A stretch of 64,000 bases of DNA from Chloranthus sessilifolius (lineage: Eukaryota; Streptophyta; Magnoliopsida; Chloranthales; Chloranthaceae): positions 173,556,317 through 173,620,316 of the forward strand of contig CM037584.1 of assembly GCA_021018995.1 (NCBI GenBank). The letters run 5' to 3'. Below are positions 1 through 11,700 of the stretch, piece by piece. A program made the translations under genes and the position numbers. Numbering within the stretch: position 1 is the stretch's first letter; every line of letters begins with the position of its first letter. Below the pieces are notes generated by a model that ran no database searches, was not told where the DNA came from, and saw nothing but the letters and a program-made list of their open reading frames with translations.

Positions 1-529
1 ACTGAAGGAAAACTGATGCAACTTTATGCAATATATCAGATATGAACAGATCACAGCGTTCGTAATCCCAGAAATATGTAAAACAAGAAATATTTTGTGT
101 CTTCAGAAAAAGGCCAACCAAAACACCATCAAATCTTCTTTGAAACAGAAAAATAGCTTCAGATCTATACCCACCTTGAAATTCCAATCCAGCTCATACC
201 AGTATGCTCCCAATCAACACTTGACCTAGCTGACATCATGCTGACTTAAACAATGGTAAGGTGACATCAGCAGTAAAGGGTCCTAGGACCTGCTCTGATA
301 CCAAATTAGCTGATTGGGGATTGTAGAATGGGGATAGAAGAGAGCTACCATTAGGAGAAGTGAGAGTGAGAGAGAAATGAAAAAGAATTAGGGTTGTGAG
401 TCCTTACTACTCACCCATTTCCACTAGTTTATTTACTTATGTACAACATGCTCACATATAGGACACTGCCACATATTACATATATTATAAGTTACTAGAG
501 GCACAGCAACTCATATCTAGGGACACACC
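1..529 (-). mobile_element. Copia-type LTR retrotransposon, right end only (leader plus 5' LTR)
   Basis: A minus-strand element runs off the left edge. Positions 1-291 are untranslated leader, 292-303 is the primer-binding site, and 304 to about 529 is the adjoining LTR. The right LTR border is a guess (TG...CA rule) because no partner LTR is in view. The leader shares short blocks with the leader at 10205-10338, so the two elements are related. No coding part is visible. Confidence 0.55.
292..303 (-). promoter_or_regulatory. Primer-binding site, initiator tRNA-Met type
   Basis: GCTCTGATACCA on the plus strand is the complement of TGGTATCAGAGC, the usual plant Copia primer-binding site. It fixes the element as minus strand, with its 5' LTR to the right. 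Confidence 0.7.
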
Positions 530-781
530 AAGCGAATGTATTTTGGGAAAGGAGGAAAGAAAATTTGTGCACTAAGAGGACCCTTGTAGAATGTTAAGAA
601 TGGTGGAAGGTGAGGGCTCCACTATAGTTATTTATATGTAAGTATGGATAGGGAAAACAATGCCATAAAATAATTTTAAAAGGTGATATTATAAATATTC
701 GCCATAACTCATTAAGGAGAGTTAGACTCGAATTTTGCGTAGTTCGCCATAGATCTTCACTCGTTTTATAATAACCTTGTG

Positions 782-1430
782 AGGATGGATAAAGAAGTGA
801 ATGCCAGCTTGGAGAGGGTTATAGAAAAGATGGTTCCATCAGATACCCAAAAAAAAAAAACCTTCAACTAGAGGACTCAAACAGTAGCACCAAAGGGATC
901 CTTGTGCCTTTAGGTCTGGCAATTGAAGTTCTTAATGAAATACATCCAAGTGAGTATTTATGTTCATAGTCATGAAATCTTTTGTTAGTTCGAAATTTAT
1001 TACCAAATGATTATGTAATTTATATTCAAGTGTGTTGTGAGGCATGTGGGGGTTGACTTTCCAACCGTACAAAAGTTGGCAAAATTGCTTAGCCAACCAT
1101 GTAGCACTTCAACATGCAAAAGACATTGTAGCATTTGAGGCTGCACAAGAAGAAGATGAATAGATTGCAACAACAGTTGATACATGATTTAGTTTTTAAT
1201 CGTATGAGTTCGCACTTCATGAAGACAACTGCAATTAAAACACAAATATTGGAAACCAATCAATCTCGATAATTTTTCGACATTCCAGATGCACCACCAC
1301 CAAAAAGGGGAAGAAAACTTTGAAGATGATGCTCACCATTCTAATGAACTGTCGGACAAAGAAATCGGATTTGGATCGTGATATGGGAGTTAATGATTTT
1401 GATAGTTTGATGAATCCTTGATGATTGTAG
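782..1430 (+). pseudogene. hAT-family transposase, C-terminal remnant
   Basis: Conceptual translation gives, in order, segments matching the C-terminal half of plant hAT transposases. MDKEVNASLERVIEKM lies near 786. A GILVPLGLAIEVLNEIHPS-like segment near 893 matches the usual GAFGFPLAIE...MHP. FPTVQKLAKLLSQPCSTST near 1060 matches LQKLA..VLSQPCSSS. HKKKMNRLQQQLIHDLVFNR near 1145 is the hAT dimerisation helix IHTKKRNRL..L.DLVFV. The segments sit in different frames and are separated by stops, and the conserved Trp pairs are lost. The N-terminal catalytic part is absent. It lies in the host gene's transcribed region if that gene extends left. Confidence 0.7.
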
Positions 1431-2125
1431 TTGTTTTTATACTATGAAGTTACGAAAAATATTATGGGTTTGTAGTTTTGTATAATCATTGGTCATGATG
1501 GATGTTATGTTGATCAGTTGATGGGCTCATGGTTGTTGATTGTCAATGGTTTTTGTAGTTCCTTATGATGGACCTTAGATATGATTCATGAGTGTAGTTA
1601 TGTACTTATGATTGCTGATTTGTCAATCATTAGACTCCTTTAGCATGTATAATTTCCATGAAATTATGTTATATGAAGCACTACTTTGTTAATTTGTTCA
1701 AAAAAATGTTAACAGCACAGATAATTGTTTAATCCATGAAATATATATTTTTATAATTTTCATAATTACTAATATTTTTTTACATTGTTTCACTTTTCCT
1801 GATTTTTCCCTTCATCATTTTTTTTTTCTTTTATTTTTTCCCTAACTAATTTATTCCTGAACTCTGAATTTGCCACTATGCTTCACATCTATAAATAGTG
1901 TTATCTTAGCAATACTATACTATAAAAGGATTGATTCTTGTATTATGCTGTTACAATGCTCTCAATCAGTAAATATCATTATTACTACCTAACATAAAAT
2001 CCTAAGATATCTTCATATGCCCATTCTTAGTGTCCCAAAAATATGACAATAAACTTGTAGATTCATTGGAACTGAAGAATTCAATAGCATCACTCAACAG
2101 CTCATGGAACCAAATCCCTCTCATG
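1431..2125. other. AT-rich spacer, no gene seen
   Basis: Low-complexity T-rich DNA with repeated ATGATTG-like words. Near 1918-1990 a TATAAAAGG followed by CTCTCAATCAGTAAATATC looks like the end of a Copia LTR, but no borders could be set. Confidence 0.4.
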
Positions 2126-2133
2126 CTCGTGGG

Positions 2134-2389
2134 CATGGTATCAAAACTCAGCCGATACTGATATGTATCAGATTCGTCAAAAACCAATACCGATACCTGT
2201 ATCGGGGCAGTATCGGTATCAGACTGATACGGGTTAGTACTGGCCGATATTGTCTCGGTATCGGCTGATTGAACAATACGAGACTTCTTTTCTTCTTTTT
2301 CTTTACTTTTACAAAAATAAAAATCCACCGATACAGTATCGCCGATACGTATCAATCCAAAATCGACCGATACCGATATTGACGCCTTG
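2134..2389. mobile_element. hAT-type MITE, CGATAC-word subfamily (copy A)
   Basis: The ends are CATGGTATCAAAA and, on the other strand, CAAGGCGTCAATATCGG. The 8-bp TSD CTCGTGGG is exact (2126-2133 and 2390-2397). The interior is packed with CGATAC/GTATCG words. No coding capacity. The 8-bp TSD fits the hAT superfamily. Confidence 0.75.
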
Positions 2390-2700
2390 CTCGTGGGGTA
2401 ATCGGGAGAAACTCCCAGGGAAGCATATAAGTTTGTTCTTTATCTAGCAGTAGAAGTTGCAAGAGAAAAGGTTGTACTTTGCAATACTTTATTGTATTTT
2501 TTTCTCAAACGTTCAATGTTAACAACATTATAAATAAAAAAATTATTTAAAAAAAAGTAAATCAATAATATAAGTATCAAAGATTTCTATGGTCATAGTA
2601 AACTCTTGATTACTAAGCATACCTATATCCATATGTGCATGTGTGCGTGCTTTGGTAAAAGGATAGGCAAACTACAATAGGATTATACTAACTTTCTTAC

Positions 2701-2783
2701 AGCTTGCAGCCGCTCCTCAAATTGATGATCTACGACAACATTGCTAGATTTTCCATCCAAATCACTTGCAAATCCAGGTGCCT
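2701..2783 (-). CDS. Exon 5 of the long-intron host gene
   Basis: An 83 bp block after the acceptor GACTTGTAG and before the donor GTAAGA. In the phase handed on by exon 4 it reads [16 protein letters not shown] and then [11 protein letters not shown], a mostly acidic, soluble stretch. The other frames are closed. The intron before it is about 12.7 kb and contains the whole 3790-10599 Copia element. The exon ends in phase 0; the next exon was not found between 1 and 2700. Confidence 0.55.
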
Positions 2784-5700
2784 CTACAAGTCAAAGCCAT
2801 ACTAGATCGGATAGATAAGCTAAATCCAGTAAAATGTTTACAAACGAAAATTGCAGAGGCAAGAAGGAAGACAAAATAATTTCCTCAATCAATAATAAGT
2901 GACGTTGAAAATGGAAATAAAAAAGTCAAAAAAGCAGGGTTATACAGTGAAGTATATCCCATTAGATTATAGGCTCCAGCTCTCACATCTTTAAGGGAAG
3001 CTTTAAATTCACCCACCGAATCTTTGAGTTCACCCACATTCAAAACCCATTGACTGCTTTGAATCAGATGATGGAGATCGTTTTTCATCCCAATCTTTCG
3101 CACGATCGATCTTGAGATCACGAGCGTACTATCAGACGATCTTCTTTTTTAATTTCATGTGGCACACATCCAAAAAAAGTGGCCTTAAAATCAGGTTTGA
3201 GCGTGATGAGTTCCACGCAATATTAAGGTCACTTTTCTGAGATGTGTGCGACGTGAAATTAAAAATTGGCTGTCTGATGGTAAGCCCATGATCTCAAGAT
3301 CCATCATGTGAAAGATTGAGTCGAAAAACGATCTCCTTCACTTGATTCAAAGCATTCAATGGGTTTCAGCGCGGGTGAACTCAAAGATTCGGTGGGTGAA
3401 TTTAAAGGCACTCTATCTTTAATCGAAACGTACACTCCAAACCTCTTTGTTGAAATTCACACTATTCAACCAACCAAAATTTTATATAAACTAGATTTGT
3501 ATGGTATCATAACGAAAAACAACAAAAGTAATCAGTGAGTTCCACACAAAAGACAATTTTCAGTCTGTTCATGCATAACATGCCGGAATAAGAATCAGAA
3601 TCCCAACCCAAAGCATAACTTTTCGAAGAGATCTTCTAGCAGACTACTATTCTATGTACCCAGTAGAGCTTTAACTCATCAGAACATAGATTAAAAAACA
3701 ACGATTTCATCCAAGTGAAACTAAACAAACATCCTAAATTATGAGCATGCCAAAGAAGAAATGGGAAAGAAACACAAGGATATTAATGCAGTAAAAAATT
3801 GAAGGAGGTTAGATTAGGGATAGGTTTGGTGAGGAAGAAGAGAGAAGAAGATTGGGAGAAATTAGGGTTGAGTCAATATGACTAAAATCCCAATGTAAGT
3901 TATTATTTATATCATCTTAGCATGTTCATGGATTACATGGTCCCATAGTTAGTTGAATTGTACAACTTAAAATTCACCTAACTAGACACATACCCAAAGT
4001 TACTCACTACACACCCATACAGTAGAAATATCATCTCCAACACTCCCCCTCAAGTCGGAGTATAGATGTCGATCATACCCAAATTGAAGATGTCATAAAG
4101 TCTCTTGCCTTTAGTCAAGATGTCGGTAAGTTGATCCTCAATTCTAACTTGAGGAATACTGATTTCTTTAGACTCGACCTTCTCGCGAATATAGTGACAA
4201 TCCACTTCAATGTGTTTTGTTCTTTCATGAAAGACAGGATTCTTAGCAATACGATGGGTGGCCTCATTGTCACCATACAAAGTAATTGGAAAAGAGAGAG
4301 TGACTCCCAAATCTGACAAGATGAATTTAAGCCACATGCCTTCTCTTGCACCCTGGGACATGGTGCGGTACTCCCCCTCAGCACTGGAGTTTGATACTAC
4401 ATGTTGCTTCTTAGATTTTCATGTGACCAAATTACCTCCCAAGAAGGTGCAATATCCTGTAGTTGATCTCCTATCATCCAAAGAACCGGTCCAATCGGCA
4501 TCAATAAATATCTCTACATCCAAATGGCCACGATTTTTATAGAGAAGCCCTTTGTCAGGACTTCCTTTCAGATACCTCAGGATCCTGTGAACAACCTCCA
4601 AATGTACGGTCCTTGGTGAGTGCATATATTGACTCACCACGCTTACTGCATAAGCAATGTCTAGACGAGTCATGGTTAGATAAATCAGTATGTCAACTGA
4701 TCTTTGATAGGAACGTGGATCCTTGAGCAGGTCACCTTCTTCACCATTTAATCGGTGATTTTGTTCAATAGGGGTCACAACAGGCCTACACCCCAAAAAC
4801 CTCGTATCATGAAGGAGGTCTATGGTATACTTCCGCTGGGATAACGAGATGCCCTTCTTAGATCTCGCCACTTCAATGTCAAGGAAATATTGCAAACTTC
4901 CCAAGTCTTTAATTTCAAACACTCTGCTCAAATACTCCTTCAGCTTCAGGATCTCATGACCATCATCACCAGTAATGATGATATCATCAACATAGACTAA
5001 TATGACCGTCATCTTGATCCCCCATTTTACAATTAGAGTATGATCATAGTGACTTCTTCGGTACCCAATCCTCATAATAGCTTTACTAAATTTTTGAAAT
5101 CATGCCCTTGGAGATTACTTTAATCCATAGATAGATTTCTTCAATCTACACACTTTTCCCTTCTCTCCTTTTACAAACCCAGGAGAAAGGTCCATGTAGA
5201 CTTTTCCTTGAGATCACCGTGAAGAAATGCATTCTTCACATCGAGTTGAGACAGTGGTCAGTCTTTGTGGGCAGCGAGAGATAACAATACCCTGACTGTG
5301 TTGGACTTGGCTACAGGTGCAAAGGTATCCTGATAATCTACTCCTTGTGTTTGAGTGTACCCCTTTGCTACAAGCGTTGCTTTGTATCTTTCGACAGTAC
5401 CATCGGGTCTATACTTAACTGTATACACCCATTTGCAACCAACAACACTCTTTCCTTCTGGGAGTTTAACAATTTCCCACGTTTGATTCTGTTCCAGAGC
5501 ATTCATCTCCTGAATCATAGCATCCTTCCATTTTGGCTGCAACAAGGCATCATAAACAGTAGAGGGAAGGGAGATAAAGTCAAGAGAACAAATAAAACTA
5601 TCATGGGATGATGAGAGATTATGATATGACATACTTACTGATGGGATGACGAGTGCACGAACTAGGAAGTCTTCTGTGAGCAATGGGTAGATGAAGACAA

Positions 5701-8700
5701 GAACCAAGAGGACCCTCTTCGGGTAAGGGATCCTGGTCGGTATTCTGAGAAGGAGACTTATCCACATTCTCATGCGTAGTGGCTTCGGCGATACTTTTGT
5801 TGTTCCTTCGCACATACATCTTTCCCCATCCATATTTATCAAAGATTGGTTGTTCGTTTTCTGTAGTTCAACAATTTCGTCATCCACTTCTTCACAATTT
5901 TCACCATCTCCCATAGGTAAAGCTCTAAATATCTCAGAGTGCTCTTCATTGTTACGTTGTGTCTCCCCCTGAAGAGGACTCAGAGGATGGGAGAAAGGGG
6001 TGCCCTCAAAGAATGTGACATCCATGGTGACTATCACACAACAAGTGAGAGGGCCAAAGCACTTGTATCCTTTCTGAGAAGAGGGATACTCAATAAAAAT
6101 ACACTTGGTAGCCTTAGGATCAAGTTTACTTCTCTGAATCTTGGGGATATGAGTAAAACATAAGGACCCAAAGATACGTGGTGGCACTATGAACAGAGGT
6201 CAACGAGGAAGCACAAGTTGGAAGGGAGAATGTCCGTCCAAAATAGGTGTAGGTATCCGATTGATAAGGTAGGCAGCAGTGAGAACAGCTTCAACCCAGA
6301 GATATTTAGGAACCTTCATATCAAACAATAGAGATCACACAACCTCGAGAAGATGCCTATTTTTCCTCTCAGCAATCCCATTCTGGTGGGAGTATAAGGA
6401 CAAGTAGTTTTCCACACAATTCCATGAGAGTTAAGGTAAGATTGAAGAATGTGAGAGGAATATTCCCCACCATTATCCGATTTAATGATCTTAACATGCC
6501 CATGAAATTGGGTGCTAACTAGTCTGTCAAACAGAGAAAAAATAGAGGCAACTTCATCTTTGGTGCGCATAAGGAAGAGCATAGTCAGTCTAGTAAGTCA
6601 TCAATAAAGCTAACAAAATAACGATAACCATGCAAAGCAGTAACAGGGGAAGGCCCCCACACATCAGAGTGAATAACTTCAAAAGGAATAGCACATTTAC
6701 TATCACTCAAGGGATAAGAATTACGAACATATTTAGAGAACTGACAAGTCTCACAATTAAACAAACTACTATCAAATCCATTAATTTTTTTTGAAAATAA
6801 AAGTTTCAAACGACTAATATGAGGGTGGCCACAGCGAGAGTGCCACAATCGAGCTTCATCAACAGAAACCATCATAGTTGCAGGAGGAGATGCACCACGT
6901 AAATCTTGAAAGAGGTAGAGTCCCTTCTCTTCAGTACCATGACCAAGGATCTTCCCCGATTTCAGGTCCTGGAAAACACAATGTGATGGAAAGAATGTCA
7001 CACTCTAATGTAAGGAATTGGTAATTTTACTGACAGATAATAGATTCATAGGCATGTTGGGAACTAAAAGAGTAGAGTCAAGGGACAAGGTGCCTAAGGG
7101 AACATTCCCTTTACCCTTTACGGGAACAAGGGATCCATCAGCAATGCGAATATGAATAAAATCAGAAAGACTAGACACGGATGAAAATAAATCTGTCATA
7201 CCAAACGTGTGATCCGTAGCCCCAGAATCGATGATCCATGGGGACTGAGAGGTTGAGGTCACATGGGCAGACCATAGGTACCTGACTCAGCTATGTGGGA
7301 GGAAGATGCCTATCCCTGTGTGACCGTCATGCGCTGAAGGCGGCCCTGGAGATCCTGAAGCTCTCTCTGTAAGCTCTGGAAATCAGCTGGAGGTGGAGCT
7401 GAAGGAGGAGGTGGTATGCTCTGACCAACAACTGGACTAGAAATGTCCTCAGTGGAAGACTGAAATGCGCGACCCGGAAGAAATTTTGGTTTCCCATGCA
7501 ATTCCCAACATCTTTCTCTGGTATGACCCTTCTTGCCACAATGAGAACATAATAATTTCTCTCTTTCTTCACGGGAGAGGCCCCCACGACCTCCACGACC
7601 ACCACCTCTACCACCAAACTTGCCTCCACCACGACCAAAAAAATGAAGGATGGTAGGACAAATCTCTCAGATATATTGCCACCAGGAATCTATATAAGCT
7701 GTTGCTTGCTCTCCTCATGCTGAAGGAGAGCATACACTATACCAAGTGGAGGACACTCCTCTCTGCCTAGAATGTTAGATTTAACATTCTCATATTCAGG
7801 TCTAACCCCTTTTAGGAAGGCGAACACTCTCCTGCTTTTAGTATTTTTACAAACCTTGCTGGCACACGAGCTGCACAGTTCTTCTTCTTGATATTGGGTT
7901 AGTTCATCCCACAAACTTCTCATTTGAGTGTAATACTCTCCAATGGTCTTATCACCTTGCTTCATAGTGTTAATTTTGTTACTCACCTGAAACATTTTTA
8001 CGAGGTTTTGTTTCTGCGAGAACTCATCTCTCACAGCCTCCCATAATTGTTTAGCATCACTGGCATACATAAAGGAATCACTAATGTCTGATTGCATGGA
8101 GTGTAACAGCCATGTCATGACAGTTAGATAGTCACTTTCCCAATCAATATACTTAGGGTCATCTTCTCTGGGTTTGTGGACAGTCCCGTAAATGTAACCC
8201 AACTTTTTCTTCATCCCTAAGTACATAGCAGTAGACTGAGACCACGAAAGATAATTGACTCCATTCAATTTCTTGGTAGTAATTTGTAAGTTATGAGAGA
8301 CATCTCCCCCGCCAACGATCCCGCATTTATTCTCGTCCATGATTAAGAGATACCGAGATCAAAAAGAAAAATTAAAAAAGGTAAGACCCTTCCAAACAGG
8401 GTTTCTAGGCTTCTCGCACCGACATCATTTTCCAGTAGATTTTCTGGGTGTCTTAAGGCATACTCCAGATTCCAGATTCCGGCAAGGGCAATCATAAAAA
8501 AAAAAAAAAAAAAAAAAAAACTGACTCACAGAAAAATTCTGTCGAGCATCACTGTTTCAGGTAGAGAATGACGCAGGACGGTACCCTAAACTACGTGAAT
8601 GCAATGATTGATTTTGCCGAAATTAAATGGAATTAAATTAAAGCAATAAAACCTTCAAAGCATAACGAATACCTCAGGTTTTCGTAGTATTCCATGGGAG

Positions 8701-11700
8701 GATCACGTATAATTCAGGCAGGGTTCAGTCCGGGCATTAGATCCGTTAGGTTGCAGCGTGGATCGTTCCTAGAGATAGAACTCTAGATTTTCAGATTAAG
8801 GCGCTCACAATGCAATGATGGAATATCTGGTTTTGGGTTATTTTGATATGGTTTGGGTTTAGCAGTCTGATGGAGGCTACGGTGGTTGAATCGGGTCAAT
8901 TCAATGGTTTAGGGAAAAGCTAGGGTTTAAGATTTCAAAAGGGATGATGGCCGAATTAAGGTTGTAGGATCACACAAGCAAAGGTTATAAGAGATAGATA
9001 GGTAGATAGAAGATAGATTTACAGGCTTCACACCCTTGCCTTCGCACCAAACCCTTCTCGGGAAGAAGAATCACTCTTCGAAGAAACTCATCTCAAGTCT
9101 CAAAGCAAAACGCTCATTCATTCAATAATCATCAACTAATTACATTGTTCACTTAAGGACCTTATATAGGAGTCCTTTCAAACCCTTCTCGGGAAGAAGA
9201 ATCACTCTTCGAAGAAACTCATCTCAAGTCTCAAAGCAAAACGCTCATTCATTCAATAATCATCAACTAATTACATTGTTCACTTAAGGACCTTATATAA
9301 GAGTCCTTTCAATAAAATAAAACCCTAAAACAAATAATAAATAAAAGACAAATAAACCCTCAAAAGTTCGAATTTAGACTTCAAAATTAACTAAACAACC
9401 CGGCGCGATTTTGATCGATCGAAATTGGAATTCAATCGATCGAAAGTGAAAATCAATCGATTGAATTTTATACATATAAAATATCGCCATCGACATTCGA
9501 TCAAACTAATTGAAATTCCTATCGATCGAAATTTTCGATCGATCGAATAGTCCATTCGATCGGTCGAAATTTCACTCTAGGACTATATAACTCTGTCGAT
9601 GCCATTCGATCGATCGAATTGGCTGATTCCTCCAATTTTTCTTCTTTCGCCTCATTCGCCTATTTCTGATTTCCATTCCGCTTCTTCCGATGTCGATATA
9701 CACGAAACGGTCTATATCCAATGCCTACGATGTCGGCGTCCCCGTCAGAGAATCATCACCACCGATTCACAAAAAAACTTAAAAAAAAAACAACAATAAA
9801 ACTGGTTTTTAATCTATCAAAAAATGCTCCCTACCAGTTTCAATGGCTTACTTGAGAAATCTGAGTGAGAACCACTTGTTAACTAGCCTTGAAAGAGAGC
9901 TATAACAGATCTGAGTTTTAGATCTCGTCTGTAACAGATCCGAGTTTCAGATCTCGTTGGAGAAGACGAAGCTGGAAGTCTATCTTCCAGTGATCAGATG
10001 GCTTGGCGGTAGAAGACAATTTTGCTGAGGATAAAAAACCGACCAAAACCATGTCAGTTAGATCTGAGTTTCAGATCTCGTCTACAATAAATCTGAGTTT
10101 TAGATCTCGTTGGAGAAGATGAAGCTGGAAGTCTATCTTCCGGTGATCAGATGGCTTGACGGTAGAAGACAACTTTGCTGAGGATAGAAAACCGACCAAA
10201 ACCATGTCAGTTCCGATCACTTTCGAGCAGGTCCAAGTTGGAATGCTGACGTCAACATGGCATCAGCTCTGACGTCAGCAATCGTAAGGTGATTTCAGCA
10301 CCAGCAATGTAGCGGAAATGTCAAACCTCGATCGTCTAGCTCTAATACCAAGTAAAAAAATTAAGGAGGTTAGATTAGGGTTAGGTTTGGTGTGGAAGAA
10401 GAGAGAAGAAGATTGGGAAAAATTAGGGTTGAGTCAATATGACTCAAACCCCAATGTAAGTTATTATTTATATCATCTTAACATATTCACGGATTACATG
10501 GTCCCATAGGTGAATTGTACAACTTAAAATTCACCTAACTACACACACACCCAAAGCTACTCACTACACACCCATACAGTAGAAATATCATCTCCAACAA
10601 ATGCATTACGTATTTGTTTGTCATACCTATATGCTAATACTTTTTTTTTAAATTGATTGTTTTTTAAAACTGAATCTTGTACCAAACATAGGGGCCATTG
10701 TTTGGTGCAACAGTATCACGGCTTGGGCTGTTAAATGTGAAGACACAGGTTCGAGTCCGGAGAGCAGCCACTTTGGGTGTAAAAAGCTAGAGGTTAGGTT
10801 TGTATCCCTCGACCCCGTATGTACAGGACCAGCATGGGCGATGACCTTTTAATCTTGCACCAATTACTTAAAATAATGAGGTTCGAAGTCTTAAGTTTCG
10901 GCTAAGTAGCTGCAATTTGGCTGAGGTGACCTGGTTTTGGTTGAATTGGAAAGAGTCGTTTGTGTCACAAGGACCTGCACTGGGGCACACAAGATTCAGT
11001 TGAGTTATATATCTCAGACTAATCGGTCAATCATGTGGTGGTGTGCAGGGGGTTCTAAATATTAAAAAAAAAAATCTAATTAATAATAAGATCAATATTA
11101 ATATTCATCTTAATGTTAATAAAAATAATATCATATAAATAATAATAATAATCACTCAATACCCATATTTGTCTACCTCTCATCTTCTAAAGCTTAGACA
11201 ACTTCGTTTCAAAATCTTGCAAAAAAACATTGGTTACTGGCCAAATCTACTGTTTGAAGCTTGGATCCTAAAATTTTTAAAGTTCTTCGGATTTTGCCCC
11301 TGAGGCAATATTCTTTTGTTTTTTTTAAATTAAATTAGGTAAAAAATGAGACTAACATTTAAAACATCAAAATATATGATGATTTGTGGATTTTGCTGTT
11401 GATTATTGCATAAGAATGTGGTTTTATATTTCTTAGCAAGTCTAATTCTACTAGAAGAAAAAAATAAGCAGCAAAAGTACAAATTTACAGCAGGGAGGAA
11501 ATTCAAAACTAAGCCCTACATTCAAACATTAAAAAGAGTAACATCCCATAAATTAGACCCACAGACCCACCACTTCAGTCATGCAAGGAACACCATATTT
11601 GCTCAGAAATCACATCTTTTTTCCTAATTTTCATGTGAATGTGGATAAATTATCTCTTGCATCACTTGGAGAAGCCGACCCATGTCCTTAAAATTTGTGG

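Larger units (their letters stand above)
8341..10338 (-). other. Long leader of the Copia element with foreign-looking inserts
   Basis: About 2 kb separates the primer site from gag, far longer than usual. It contains an A-run (8497-8520), a 131 bp tandem duplication (9050-9311), a cluster of CGATCGA words (9405-9620) and repeated CAGATCTGAGTTTTAGATCTCG blocks (about 9895-10115). Part of it (about 8700-9320) reads on the minus strand like the promoter and leader of another LTR (TATATAAGG at about 9300 and 9170), so a nested LTR fragment is likely, but no TSD was found. Confidence 0.5.
3790..10599 (-). mobile_element. Copia LTR retrotransposon, complete in outline, broken
   Basis: A 6.8 kb minus-strand element with two LTRs and an exact 5-bp TSD AATGC (3785-3789, 10600-10604). 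Order along the element: 5' LTR, primer site, unusually long leader (about 2 kb), gag, protease, integrase, reverse transcriptase, RNase H, polypurine tract, 3' LTR. Recognisable motifs are a CCHC knuckle, DSGA protease, the HHCC and D..D..E integrase, a VDDI-type RT active site and the RNase H block. The coding part carries several breaks, so it is a fossil. The LTRs differ at roughly 5% of sites by eye, making it among the younger elements here. Integrase precedes RT, which fixes Copia; I do not assign the lineage. Confidence 0.9.

Noticed and set aside
2002-2447. Open frames on both strands around 2.0-2.4 kb
   Set aside because: They are translations of the CGATAC-word hAT MITE; no protein-like features.
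2885-3121. Open frame [11 protein letters not shown]... and its relatives at 14524, 14963 and 29371
   Set aside because: The repeated peptide is the translated arm of the Mutator MITE, not a protein family.
7310-7638. Glycine/valine-rich second frame in the gag tail
   Set aside because: It overlaps the zinc-knuckle region of the Copia gag in another frame; a shadow.
10318-10509. Open frame starting [19 protein letters not shown]
   Set aside because: It reads through the primer site into the LTR of the Copia element.
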